Shown here one piece after another: positions 17,947 to 25,899 of a DNA stretch of 64,000 nucleotides. The stretch covers positions 1 through 64,000 of the forward strand of contig NZ_CAMIHB010000007.1 of assembly GCF_946221635.1 (NCBI RefSeq), in the 5' to 3' direction. Under the pieces are notes generated by a model. That model had not been told where the DNA came from. It searched no databases and saw only the letters and a list, made by a program, of their open reading frames with translations. Position 1 is the first letter of the stretch, and each line of letters starts with the position of its first letter. Both the position numbers and the translations under genes were made by a program. Source of the DNA: an uncultured Rhodoferax sp. (GTDB taxonomy: Bacteria > Pseudomonadota > Gammaproteobacteria > Burkholderiales > Burkholderiaceae_C).

Positions 17947-19371
17947 ATGAACGCCCCCACCGCCTCCCACCACCTGCTACCCCAAGTCAACGCCCGCGAT
18001 GTTCCGCAGGCCTTGTTAGACGCCCTGCAAGCCCGCTTCGGCGCACAGTTCTCCTCCGCCATGGCCGTACGCGAACAGCACGGGCGCGACGAGTCCGCCT
18101 TCGACATTCCCCCACCCGCGGCCGTGGTGTTTGCGCAGAGCACGCAGGATGTGAGCGACGCGGTGAAGCTGGCCGCGCAGTACCTCGTACCGGTGATTCC
18201 GTTTGGCGTGGGCTCGTCGCTGGAAGGCCATCTGCTGGCCGTGCAGGGCGGCATCAGCCTGGACGTGAGCCGCATGGATGCGGTGCTGTCCATCAACGCG
18301 GAAGACCTGACCGTGACCGTGCAACCCGGCGTGACGCGCAAGGCGCTGAACGAGGCGGTGAAGAGCAGCGGGTTGTTCTTCCCCATCGACCCCGGCGCGG
18401 ACGCCACCATTGGCGGCATGAGCGCCACGCGCGCCAGCGGTACCAACGCCGTGCGCTACGGCACCATGCGCGAAAACGTGTTGGCGCTGGAGGTGGTGAC
18501 GGCCGACGGCTCGGTGATCCGCACCGGCACGCGCGCCAAGAAATCATCGGCCGGCTACGACCTGACGCGCCTGCTGGTGGGCAGCGAGGGCACGCTGGGC
18601 GTGATCACCGAAGTGACCGTCAAGCTCTACCCCCTGCCCGAGGCCGTGATGGCGGCCACCTGCTCGTTCAACAGCCTGGCGGACGCGGTGAACACCACCA
18701 TCCAGATCATCCAGCTGGGCGTGCCGATTGCGCGCTGCGAGCTGCTGGATGCCAACACCATCCGCATGGTGAACGCGCACTCCAAGCTCACGCTGCGCGA
18801 GGGAGCCATGCTGCTCATGGAGTTCCACGGCTCACCCGAGGGCGTGAAGGAACAGGTGCAGACGGTGCAGGAGATTGCGGCCGACTGCGGCGGCTCCGCC
18901 TTTGAATGGGCCGAGACGCCCGAGGAGCGCACCCGCCTGTGGACCGCGCGGCACAACGCCTACTTTGCCGGCGTACAGTCGCGCCCCGGCTGCAAGGCCA
19001 TTACCACCGATGCCTGCGTGCCGATTTCGCACCTGGCCGATGCGCTGCTGGACAGCGTGACCGAGGCACAGGAGGCCGGCCTGCCCTACTTCCTCGTCGG
19101 CCACGTGGGCGATGGCAACTTCCACATGGGCTACCTGATCGACCCCACCCAACCCGAAGAACGCGAGCTGGCCGAGAAACTGAACCACCAGCTGGTGGAG
19201 CGCGCCCTGAAGCTGGGCGGCACCTGCACGGGTGAGCATGGCGTGGGCCTGCACAAGCAGGGCTTTCTGGTGGAGGAAACCGGTAATGGCGCGGTGGAGA
19301 TGATGCGCACCATCAAGCGTGCGCTGGACCCGCACAACATCCTGAACCCGGGGAAAATCTTCGCGCTATAA
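17947..19371 (+). CDS. FAD-binding oxidoreductase, D-lactate dehydrogenase / GlcD-like
   Basis: The product has 474 residues from the ATG at 17947, eight bases after AAGGAG. Another ATG two codons upstream sits too close to that site. The FAD_binding_4 domain covers about 55-230 with the flavin-binding stretch PGADATIGGMSATRASGTNA. The C-terminal FAD-oxidase domain ends with HVGDGNFHMGYL (metal and substrate residues) and CTGEHGVGLHKQGFL. This is the layout of cytochrome-linked D-lactate dehydrogenases and GlcD. No glcE or glcF lies nearby, which favours a single-subunit D-2-hydroxyacid dehydrogenase. Confidence 0.9.
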   Translation: MNAPTASHHLLPQVNARDVPQALLDALQARFGAQFSSAMAVREQHGRDESAFDIPPPAAVVFAQSTQDVSDAVKLAAQYLVPVIPFGVGSSLEGHLLAVQGGISLDVSRMDAVLSINAEDLTVTVQPGVTRKALNEAVKSSGLFFPIDPGADATIGGMSATRASGTNAVRYGTMRENVLALEVVTADGSVIRTGTRAKKSSAGYDLTRLLVGSEGTLGVITEVTVKLYPLPEAVMAATCSFNSLADAVNTTIQIIQLGVPIARCELLDANTIRMVNAHSKLTLREGAMLLMEFHGSPEGVKEQVQTVQEIAADCGGSAFEWAETPEERTRLWTARHNAYFAGVQSRPGCKAITTDACVPISHLADALLDSVTEAQEAGLPYFLVGHVGDGNFHMGYLIDPTQPEERELAEKLNHQLVERALKLGGTCTGEHGVGLHKQGFLVEETGNGAVEMMRTIKRALDPHNILNPGKIFAL

Positions 19372-19425
19372 ATTCAGGAGCTGCTAGCGCATATTTCACG
19401 CGGGCTAGTAGCCTATTTAGAGCAC
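19370..19425 (-). repeat. Dispersed intergenic repeat, family A, copy 2
   Basis: On the minus strand this copy shows the GGCTA..AGCC and TGCGCTAGCAGCTCCTGAAT landmarks. It lies between the stop codons of two convergent genes and overlaps the end of the HD-GYP gene. It is degenerate relative to the consensus. Confidence 0.55.
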
Positions 19426-20175
19426 AGCCACTTCCGCAATCGCGTTGGCCATGTACTCGATCTTCTGCTGCATGTCGGCGTCGGTGTCGGCATTGCGCTG
19501 GGCAATGTCTTTGAATTCTTCGTGGATGGCGAGGAAGACGTCGACCATGTCCGGGTCAAACTGGCTGCCGCGGCCCTGGGTGATGATCTCCACAGCTTGC
19601 TCGTGCGGCACGCCATCCTTGTAGACCTTGTTGCTGATCAGCGCGTCATACACATCGGCCAGCGCCACGATGCGGGCGGACAGCGGGATCTGCGCGCCCC
19701 ACAGACCCTTGGGGTAGCCGGAGCCGTCCCACTTCTCCTGGTGGCAAAGGGTGATTTCCTTGGCGATGGTGAGCAACGGCGACACGTGGCCCAGCGTCTT
19801 CTCGGCGCGTGCCAGTGCATCGTGGCCCAGCGTGGTGTGGGTGCGCATGATGGCCACCTCTTCCGGTGTCAGGCGGCCGGGCTTGAGCAGGATGCGGTCG
19901 GGAATGCCCACGGTGCCCATGTCGTAGATGGGCACGCTGGTCACGAGCATTTCCACATAGGCGGGCGTGAGCACATCGGCATGTGCCGGCATGCCCTGCA
20001 AGCGGGTGCACAGGGCACGCACATAGCGCTGCATGCGCAGCATGTGGCTTTCGGTATCGGAGTCCCGCATTTCGGCCAGGGTCGCCAGTGCAAACACGGC
20101 CACCTGCGTGGCCCGCAGGGCGTCAACAGGGTCGAGGTTGGAAGACACGGTGGACGGTGTGGCGTCGGTAGTCAT
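19417..20175 (-). CDS. HD-GYP domain protein with degenerate HD dyad
   Basis: The product has 252 residues from the ATG at 20175, preceded by AGGAG at a good distance. It is a stand-alone HD-GYP domain; no receiver domain is present. The GYP motif is intact (CHQEKWDGSGYPKG at 144-157), as are IPLSARIVALADVYDAL and the upstream His residues at 113 and 118. The HD dyad itself, normally HDxGK, reads YDMGT at 84-88: the metal-binding His is Tyr and the Lys is Thr. Cyclic-di-GMP phosphodiesterase activity is therefore doubtful and a binding or protein-interaction role is more likely. It lies 19 bases after the methyltransferase gene. Confidence 0.85.
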   Translation of the reverse strand: MTTDATPSTVSSNLDPVDALRATQVAVFALATLAEMRDSDTESHMLRMQRYVRALCTRLQGMPAHADVLTPAYVEMLVTSVPIYDMGTVGIPDRILLKPGRLTPEEVAIMRTHTTLGHDALARAEKTLGHVSPLLTIAKEITLCHQEKWDGSGYPKGLWGAQIPLSARIVALADVYDALISNKVYKDGVPHEQAVEIITQGRGSQFDPDMVDVFLAIHEEFKDIAQRNADTDADMQQKIEYMANAIAEVAVL

Positions 20176-20194
20176 ACGGTTCTCCTGCGGGCGC

Positions 20195-20965
20195 CTACAG
20201 CGGCGCCCGGTACAGCCACACCATTCTGCCACCGGGCGTGCGCCATGCGGCGCTGGATGTGAGCTCTTTGGCCTCAAATTCCAGGCTCACCAGCCAGGCG
20301 CCGGGGCGCAGCTCGGCGCGCGCCTTGGCCGCCGCGCGCGGCATGCTCTCGGGCCGCTGGAACAGGTAGACCATGTCGTAGCCCGACCAGTCGGCCTGCC
20401 AGATGTCGCCCCGGCGCACGCGCGCCCAGGGGCAACGCAACGCGCAGAGCCAGCGCAGCGGCCAACTCCACTCGATGCCGTGCAGCGCAGCCTGCGGGTA
20501 CGCCAGGCGCAGCGCCTGCAGGCCGTGGCCCAGGCCGCAGCCGGCATCCAGCACCTGGGCTGCGGCGGACAGTGGCGCATGGGTGGGCAGCGCGGTCAGC
20601 GCGTCCAGCGGGGTGGGAAACAGCGGCGCGTCGCGCCAGGCATTCACGGGGTAGACCAGCAGCAGCAGGCCCAGCGGCACCAGCCAGGCCCAGGCCGGCA
20701 CAGCACTGCCGCCCACCAGGCCCAGCGTGAGTGCCAGCGAAAGCGGAAAGCCCGCCGCAATGAGCAGACGCCGCCACCAGCTGCCGCCCCACAGGCTGAG
20801 CGCCACACCGGCGGCACTGGCCAGCGCCAGCGCCCAGGGCAAGGCCAGGCCCTGCTCCCACACGGTGCGAAACAGCGCCCAGCACAACGCCCAGGCCAGC
20901 ACCGCGGGCAGCGGCCAGGGCCAGTGGGCGGGGTTCAGGCGCCGCACAGCAGGCCTTACAAGCAA
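20195..20965 (-). CDS. Membrane-anchored class I SAM-dependent methyltransferase
   Basis: The 256-residue protein begins with about four hydrophobic helices (residues 15-105), followed by a cytoplasmic methyltransferase-like domain with the SAM motif I VLDAGCGLGHGLQAL at about 138-152 and an acidic position after the second strand (GIEWS). The substrate is unknown. Relatives in this family are fused to membrane segments and often sit next to the par region. It is cotranscribed with the HD-GYP gene and lies downstream of parB after a family A repeat. Confidence 0.75.
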   Translation of the reverse strand: MLVRPAVRRLNPAHWPWPLPAVLAWALCWALFRTVWEQGLALPWALALASAAGVALSLWGGSWWRRLLIAAGFPLSLALTLGLVGGSAVPAWAWLVPLGLLLLVYPVNAWRDAPLFPTPLDALTALPTHAPLSAAAQVLDAGCGLGHGLQALRLAYPQAALHGIEWSWPLRWLCALRCPWARVRRGDIWQADWSGYDMVYLFQRPESMPRAAAKARAELRPGAWLVSLEFEAKELTSSAAWRTPGGRMVWLYRAPL

Positions 20966-20967
20966 AA

Positions 20968-21024
20968 GGGGGCTCTAGCCCCCGTGGAATGTGCGCCAGT
21001 AGCTCCTGATTTCATAGCATTCAG
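20968..21024 (+). repeat. Dispersed intergenic repeat, family A, copy 3
   Basis: A well-preserved copy with GGGGGCTCTAGCCCCCGTGG, AATGTGCGCCAGTAGCTCCT and TTCATAGCA. It fills the gap between the methyltransferase start and the end of parB and overlaps the last bases of parB. The GGGGGCTCTAGCCCCC part is itself a perfect hairpin. Confidence 0.75.
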
Positions 21025-21980
21025 CGGTTGCCGCCGGGCGCCAGGCGGTCAATCAGGCCGTTGAGTTGGTCGATGGAGCCAAACTGGATGACCAGCTCGC
21101 CCATTTCCTCGAAGCGGCCGTTGCGCTTGACGCGCTTCTTGATGTGCACGTCCACCTGGGCCATCAGCAGGTCGGACAGCTCTTCCTCCACGCGCTTGAT
21201 GTCGCGCGACTTTTCCTTGGCGGGCTTTTGCGGCGTGAGCGAGAACTCGGCGCTGAGTTTCTTCACCAAACTTTCGGCCTCGCGCACCGACATCTTCTTG
21301 GTAGCGATCTGGTTGGCCGCCGTGATCTGGGTGGCGCGGTCCAGCGCCAGCAACGCACGCGCATGGCCCATGTCCAGGTCACCGGCCATCAGCATGGTCT
21401 GCACCGGGTCGGCCAGGTTCAGCAGGCGCAGCAGGTTGCTGGCGGCGCTGCGCGAACGGCCCACGGCCTGGGCCGCGGTTTCGTGCGTCAGGCCGAATTC
21501 CTTGATCAGGCGCTGCAGGCCCTGCGCTTCTTCCAGCGGGTTCAGGTCTTCGCGCTGGATGTTCTCGATGAGCGCCATGGCCGCAGCAGCCTCGTTGGGC
21601 ACATCGCGCACCAGCACGGGCACGCTGTCCAGCCCGGCCAGTTTGGCGGCGCGAAAGCGGCGTTCGCCGGCGATGATTTCATAGATGGGGCGCTTCCTGC
21701 CGTCGCCAATATGCTTGGCCGCATCCGCCTCGTCGAGCTTGCGCACGAGGATGGGTTGCATGATGCCCTGCGCCTTGATGCTCTCAGCCAGCTCGTACAG
21801 CGCCCCCTCGTCCATGCGGGTGCGCGGCTGGTAGACACCCGCCACCATGTCGGTCAGCAGCAGGGTGCTGGGCGTACCGGGGTTGGCAGGTGCCGCGTCC
21901 GCCGCCGGCGTGTCCTTCACCTTGGGGCCCAGCAGGGCTTCCAGGCCCATGCCCAAGCCCTTGGGTTTCTTCGTGACCAT
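21021..21980 (-). CDS. parB: Chromosome partitioning protein ParB
   Basis: The product has 319 residues from the ATG at 21980 (MVTKKPKGLGMGLEALLG, the typical ParB start). The CTPase motif region is clear (YEIIAGERRFRAAKLAG), followed by IENIQREDLNPLEEAQG and the helix-turn-helix around THETAAQAVGRSRSAASNLLRLL, which reads parS. ParB spreads from parS and recruits ParA and condensin. Three parS-like sites lie 2.6-4.5 kb away in rsmG and mnmG. A small hydrolase gene separates parB from parA. Confidence 0.97.
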   Translation of the reverse strand: MVTKKPKGLGMGLEALLGPKVKDTPAADAAPANPGTPSTLLLTDMVAGVYQPRTRMDEGALYELAESIKAQGIMQPILVRKLDEADAAKHIGDGRKRPIYEIIAGERRFRAAKLAGLDSVPVLVRDVPNEAAAAMALIENIQREDLNPLEEAQGLQRLIKEFGLTHETAAQAVGRSRSAASNLLRLLNLADPVQTMLMAGDLDMGHARALLALDRATQITAANQIATKKMSVREAESLVKKLSAEFSLTPQKPAKEKSRDIKRVEEELSDLLMAQVDVHIKKRVKRNGRFEEMGELVIQFGSIDQLNGLIDRLAPGGNR

Positions 21981-22017
21981 GTGGTTTCTCTTTCTTTGAA
22001 ATTCGATGCGTCCGCTG

Positions 22018-22563
22018 TTAAGCGGCGCGTGCAATCAGCGCCTGCAAGCGGGTATGCCCATCGGCCCAGTCGCCCAGGCCCGTATCGGCGTTGATGTGGC
22101 CGGCATGGCCGTAGTCCACAAATTCGGCGCCCCAGGCGGCGGCGAACTGTTGGGCGCGGGCGTAGCTGCAGTACGGGTCGTTCTGGCTGCCCAGCAGTTC
22201 GGCGGCGAAGGGCAGTGTGTCCATCACCACGGGCCACCAGCTCTTGAGCGGGGCGCGCAGTTCTTCGCGCTCGGGGTCACCGGGCGCCACCAAAAAGGCG
22301 GCCTGCACCTTGTGGGTGTTCTGCGAGTGCTGCGCCCAGGCGGCGGTGAGCATGCAGCCCAGGCTGTGCGCCACCAGCACCACCGGCGTGGGCGCGGCCA
22401 GCACGGCTTCTTCGAGCTGCATCATCCAGTCGCCGCGCAGGGGCTGCATCCAGTCGTGCTGCTGCACACGGGTGTAGCCGTACAAGGCCTCCCAGCGGCT
22501 TTGCCAGTGGGCGGCGCCGGAGTTTTGCCAGCCGGGCAGGATGAGGACGGTGGGGGTGGACAT
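22018..22563 (-). CDS. Alpha/beta-hydrolase, RBBP9/YdeN family
   Basis: The 181-residue serine hydrolase starts TVLILPGWQNSGAAHWQSRW, as in the RBBP9/YdeN group. The nucleophile is in VAHSLGC (about residues 64-70), the acid probably in SQNDPYC, and the His in YGHAGHIN. The natural substrates of the family are poorly known. It lies between parA and parB on the same strand with short gaps, so it is expressed with the partition genes. Confidence 0.9.
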   Translation of the reverse strand: MSTPTVLILPGWQNSGAAHWQSRWEALYGYTRVQQHDWMQPLRGDWMMQLEEAVLAAPTPVVLVAHSLGCMLTAAWAQHSQNTHKVQAAFLVAPGDPEREELRAPLKSWWPVVMDTLPFAAELLGSQNDPYCSYARAQQFAAAWGAEFVDYGHAGHINADTGLGDWADGHTRLQALIARAA

Positions 22564-22565
22564 GG

Positions 22566-22622
22566 TTTGCTATGAATTCAGGAGCTGTTTGCGCAATGAG
22601 TATCGGGGCTAGAGGGCTTTTT
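22566..22622 (-). repeat. Dispersed intergenic repeat, family A, copy 4
   Basis: On the minus strand it reads GCCCTCTAGCCCCGAT, then ATTGCGCAAACAGCTCCTGA, then ATTCATAGCA. It fills the gap between parA and the hydrolase gene. The orientation is opposite to copy 3. Confidence 0.7.
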
Positions 22623-22627
22623 CACCA

Positions 22628-23413
22628 TTACATGGTCTTGATGCGCTCCACCATCTCCTGGGCAAAGCTCACAAAGGCCTGCGCCCCCTTGGAGGCCGGG
22701 TCGAACACCACGCCGGGTACGCCGTAGCTGGGCGCTTCGGCCAGGCGCACATTGCGCGGGATCACGGTGTCGAACACCTTGTCGCCAAAGTGGGCCTTGA
22801 GCTGGTCGCTGACCTGCTGCTGCAGCGTGATGCGCGGGTCGAACATGACGCGCAGCAGGCCGATGATCTGCAGGTCGTCGTTGAGGTTGGCCTTGACCTG
22901 CTTGATGGTGTTGACCAGATCGGTGAGGCCTTCGAGCGCGAAGTACTCGCACTGCATGGGCACGATGACGCCGTGCGCGCAGCACAGGCCGTTCAGCGTC
23001 AGCATGGACAGTGACGGCGGGCAGTCGATCAGTACAAAGTCGTATTCGGCATCGACCACGGCCAGCGCCTGCTTGAGCCGACGCTCGCGGCGCTCCAGCT
23101 CCACCAGCTCCACCTCGGCACCGGCGAGTTCGCGGTTGGCGCCCAGGATGTCGTAGCTGCAGCCGCCGTCGGCCAGTTTCTCGCTGCGTGCCCGTGCCTC
23201 GGCGACGGAGGCGGATTCCAGCAGCACGTCGTACACCGTCAGCTCCAGCTGGCGCTTGTCCACGCCCGAGCCCATCGTGGCATTGCCCTGCGGGTCCAGG
23301 TCGATCATGAGCACCCGCTGGCCCACCTTGGCCAGGCCGGCCGCCAGGTTGACGGTGGTGGTGGTCTTGCCCACGCCACCCTTCTGGTTGGCAATACAAA
23401 AAATCTTGGCCAT
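22628..23413 (-). CDS. parA: Chromosome partitioning ATPase ParA
   Basis: The 261-residue ParA/Soj protein has the deviant Walker A NQKGGVGKTTTTVNLAAGLA at 9-28, the switch region MIDLDPQGNATMGSG and Walker B FVLIDCPPSLSMLT. It binds DNA non-specifically when ATP-bound and moves ParB-parS complexes. It lacks the N-terminal regulatory domain of plasmid type Ia ParA, so it is the chromosomal type. It is followed by the small hydrolase and parB. Confidence 0.97.
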   Translation of the reverse strand: MAKIFCIANQKGGVGKTTTTVNLAAGLAKVGQRVLMIDLDPQGNATMGSGVDKRQLELTVYDVLLESASVAEARARSEKLADGGCSYDILGANRELAGAEVELVELERRERRLKQALAVVDAEYDFVLIDCPPSLSMLTLNGLCCAHGVIVPMQCEYFALEGLTDLVNTIKQVKANLNDDLQIIGLLRVMFDPRITLQQQVSDQLKAHFGDKVFDTVIPRNVRLAEAPSYGVPGVVFDPASKGAQAFVSFAQEMVERIKTM

Positions 23414-23436
23414 CAGATGTGTGCCCCCACGCTTGT

Positions 23437-23501
23437 CACTTCGCGTACTGCGCTGCCCCCCAAGGGGGCCCTCGCGCCTTGGGACGGCCCGGCGGCGCTC
23501 A
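23437..23501 (+). repeat. GC-rich intergenic repeat, family C
   Basis: A single copy in this window, between lysE and parA. It contains the palindromic core GCCCCCCAAGGGGGC and CGCGCCTTGGGACGGCCC. From memory, closely similar sequences are scattered through Comamonadaceae genomes, but only one copy is seen here, so the repeat status rests on general knowledge. Confidence 0.5.
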
Positions 23502-23521
23502 ATGTTTGGTGATTCATGCTT

Positions 23522-24136
23522 TTACTTGGTAAGGGCCAACTTGATGCCAAAGCCCACGAGGAACAGACCGGCCACTTTCTCCAGCACGCGCCCGATCATG
23601 GGATTGGCGCGCATGCGCTCGGCCAGAAAGTGCGTCAGCAGCGTGGCGCCCAGGCCGTACACGAAGGTGAGAAAGGCAATGGTGGCGGCCATGAAGCCAT
23701 AGGTCACCAGCCCCTGCTGGTTGGTACGGTCCACAAACAGCGGGAAGAAGGCCATGTAGAACAGGATGGCCTTGGGGTTGAGCAGCGTGATGAGCAGGGC
23801 CTGGCGCAGGTACTGGCCGGCGCGGATGTTGAGCACGGGTGCGGCGCCGGGTTTGGCGGTGAGCATCTTGAAACCCAACCACGCGAGGTAGGCAGCGCCG
23901 GCCCATTGCACGGCATGAAAGGCTTCGGGGTAGGCCGCCAGCAAGGCAGCCACGCCGGCCACCGCCGACCACATGAGCACCTGGTCGCCCAGGATGACCC
24001 CCAGCGTGGCGGCCAGTCCACCTGTGACGCCGCCCTTGCTGGTAGACGTCACCAGCGCCAGATTCCCCGGGCCGGGAATGGCCAGGAACACGATGACTGT
24101 GATGACAAAAGTGCCGTAATCGGTGACGCCGAGCAT
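23522..24136 (-). CDS. LysE/RhtB family amino acid exporter
   Basis: The 204-residue protein has about six hydrophobic helices and the LysE-family opening VIVFLAIPGPGNLALVTSTS (about residues 14-33), followed by GGLAATLGVILGDQVLM. The segment NPKAILFYMAFFPLFVD near residue 130 is equally typical. It exports amino acids or derivatives across the inner membrane; the substrate is not predictable. It lies between rsmG and parA on the same strand. Confidence 0.92.
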   Translation of the reverse strand: MLGVTDYGTFVITVIVFLAIPGPGNLALVTSTSKGGVTGGLAATLGVILGDQVLMWSAVAGVAALLAAYPEAFHAVQWAGAAYLAWLGFKMLTAKPGAAPVLNIRAGQYLRQALLITLLNPKAILFYMAFFPLFVDRTNQQGLVTYGFMAATIAFLTFVYGLGATLLTHFLAERMRANPMIGRVLEKVAGLFLVGFGIKLALTK

Positions 24137-24236
24137 GGGTTCTTTCTTTCGGGGGAAGGGGTGAGTTTACGTTGGAAAACTCTGGGGGCCCTTTTGGTGT
24201 GGGTGCAGTGTTGTTCGGAGGTTATTTCTGGACCCG

Positions 24237-24330
24237 CTGCGCGCCAGGAGTACGCCCCGCCGTTCGTGTCCCCCGCCCGCTATGCGGGCTCCTCCTTTAC
24301 CTCACTTTGGGGCGCACCCCTGCCACGCAG
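24237..24330 (-). repeat. Nested hairpin element, family B, unit B1
   Basis: The outer arms at 24237-24258 and 24309-24330 pair over 22 positions with four deviations, three of which are G-U on the minus strand. Inside, read on the minus strand, are GAGGTAAAGGAGGA, a small GC hairpin with loop ATA, and GGGGGACACGAACGGC. B1 and B2 form a head-to-head pair 52 bases apart that fills much of the rsmG-lysE gap. Confidence 0.75.
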
Positions 24331-24382
24331 CTACGACGAGTGAGTGGGTTTTCCAAGGTTGGCGCACCAATCTTGTTGGCAA

Positions 24383-24468
24383 GCTGGGTTGGGCTATGCC
24401 TTTTGCGTAGGTAAAGGAGGAGGCCGAAGGCCGGGGGACACGAAGCAAAAGGCATAGCCCAACCCAGC
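24383..24468 (+). repeat. Nested hairpin element, family B, unit B2
   Basis: The outer arms at 24383-24406 and 24445-24468 are a perfect 24-base inverted repeat (arm ends GGCTATGCCTTTTGC). Between them on the plus strand are GTAGGTAAAGGAGGA, a hairpin GGCCGAAGGCC, and GGGGGACACGAA. It shares this core with B1, B3 and B4 but not the arm sequence. It lies 27 bases from the end of rsmG. Confidence 0.8.
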
Positions 24469-24495
24469 CCACCAAACACGGTAGCGCGAAGAAAC

Positions 24496-25158
24496 CTAAG
24501 GACGCTTCCGCATCCACACAATGCACCGCTCCGCATCCAGCCCCGGCACCGACAACTGTTCCACGTGAAACACCTCCACGGACGATGCCAACGCAGCCAT
24601 CTCCTCCGCCGGATGCTTGCCCTTCATCCCCATCCACACGCCCTGCCCTGCCAGCGCCTTCTCCGACCAGGTCGTGAAATCCACCAAGGACGCAAACGCC
24701 CGCGAGCTCACCACGTCGTAGGGTTCGGTGAGACTTTCCACGCGCGCATGGATGCCCCGCAGATTGGGCAGCTTCAGCGTCACCGCCACCTGCTGAATAA
24801 ATGCCGCTTTCTTGGCCACGGTGTCCACACAATGCACCGTGATCTGTGGGCAACAAATGGCAATCACAATGCCCGGCAAGCCGGCCCCCGAACCCACGTC
24901 CAGCAGACGCGGCTTCTCCACACCCAACGCCGCCAACTGCTTATGCAGCGGCGCAATTACCGCCAGGCTGTCCAGCAGGTGGTGGGTCAACATCTCGTCG
25001 GGGTTGCGCACGGCGGTCAGGTTGTAGACCTTGGTCCACTTCTGGATCAGGGCCAGATAGTCCAGCAACGCCGTGATCTGTGCATCGTCCAGGCTCAAGC
25101 CCAGGGCCGGCAGCGATTGGAGCAGCACCTCGCGGTGGTTCAGTTCAGAGGCAGGCAA
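24496..25158 (-). CDS. rsmG: 16S rRNA (guanine(527)-N7)-methyltransferase RsmG
   Basis: The 220-residue protein has the SAM motif RLLDVGSGAGLPGIVIAI near residue 85 and the GidB-family segments YNLTAVRNPDEMLTHHLLDS and VVSSRAFASLVDFTTWS. It methylates N7 of G527 in 16S rRNA. The second-to-last region encodes VFHVEQ across a perfect parS sequence (24557-24572). It is separated from mnmG by one hypothetical gene, a common arrangement near the chromosome origin. Confidence 0.96.
   Translation of the reverse strand: MPASELNHREVLLQSLPALGLSLDDAQITALLDYLALIQKWTKVYNLTAVRNPDEMLTHHLLDSLAVIAPLHKQLAALGVEKPRLLDVGSGAGLPGIVIAICCPQITVHCVDTVAKKAAFIQQVAVTLKLPNLRGIHARVESLTEPYDVVSSRAFASLVDFTTWSEKALAGQGVWMGMKGKHPAEEMAALASSVEVFHVEQLSVPGLDAERCIVWMRKRP
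24557..24572 (+). other. parS site 1 (ParB binding site) inside rsmG
   Basis: TGTTCCACGTGAAACA fits the TGTTNCACGTGAAACA consensus of chromosomal parS exactly. It lies in the rsmG coding sequence, 2.6 kb from parB. Confidence 0.9.
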
Positions 25159-25206
25159 GGGACACCTCGTTCTGCAGTTTTGCGTATTCCATCTTTTTCT
25201 TGTCCA

Positions 25207-25866
25207 TCAGTTCCAGCAGTTGGCCGATTGGCCGGGCGAGTGCACCCAGTAGCGGCCGTAGCCGCTGATGCCCGGGCCCATGCGCCCCTGCAGCCCCCAG
25301 ACATCGCCGCGGGCTTCGTGGTCGTAGTTCTGGTCGTCCACATAGTTGCCGCCATCGGCAAAGGTGGCCATGCGCCAGCCGGAGCCCAGCTCGCGCTCGC
25401 ACATCATGTTGGCCTTCATTTCGGAATCCAGGGTCGCACCCATCACCGCCTGGGTCGCGGCCAGTTCGCCGCGTGTCCAGCCATGGCCGCTCAGGCCACC
25501 GGGGCGGGGAATATCGCCCTTCTTGATGCACAGCAGCGGCAGCACGATGCGGCAACTGGTATCACCCACCGTGGGGTTGCAACCGCCCTTGTACGGACGG
25601 TCCAGCGTCGCGTCACCGGCATCGCACTCCAGGCTCGCCACATCCTTGGGGTCCTTGTCGTCCAGTGTGGCCAGGCCAAAGGTCATGCCGTAGCCAATGG
25701 GTTTGTTCCCTGCGGGCTCGGGTGCGCTGGCGGGGGGCGGCGTGAGCGGCGCGCCGGACGGGGCCACCGCCACGGCAGGCGTCTTGGGCGCCGCACATTT
25801 CTTGAGCACCAGGGGGATGACCAGAATCCCCACCAATGTCAGTACCAGCACAATCGCACGCGGCAT
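25207..25866 (-). CDS. Hypothetical protein with N-terminal membrane anchor
   Basis: The 219-residue protein has one hydrophobic segment at about residues 4-21 (a signal anchor), then a Pro/Ala-rich linker (about 30-55), then a globular domain with seven cysteines. The segment CERELGSGWRMATFADGGNY at about 164-183 recalls the core of C-type-lectin-like or formylglycine-like folds, but I cannot assign it. It lies between mnmG and rsmG on the same strand, with gaps of 33 and 48 bases, so it is probably expressed with them. It is likely periplasmic. Confidence 0.65.
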   Translation of the reverse strand: MPRAIVLVLTLVGILVIPLVLKKCAAPKTPAVAVAPSGAPLTPPPASAPEPAGNKPIGYGMTFGLATLDDKDPKDVASLECDAGDATLDRPYKGGCNPTVGDTSCRIVLPLLCIKKGDIPRPGGLSGHGWTRGELAATQAVMGATLDSEMKANMMCERELGSGWRMATFADGGNYVDDQNYDHEARGDVWGLQGRMGPGISGYGRYWVHSPGQSANCWN

Positions 25867-25899
25867 GCCCGCCCTCCCCTTGTCATGAAGCGGGCTAGT

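Noticed and set aside
24136..24496. Short open frames reading through the family B hairpins (motifs like VSPARYAGSSFTSL)
   Set aside because: They are translations of the repeat core, lack consistent starts, and the same peptide appears from both gaps because the repeat is shared.
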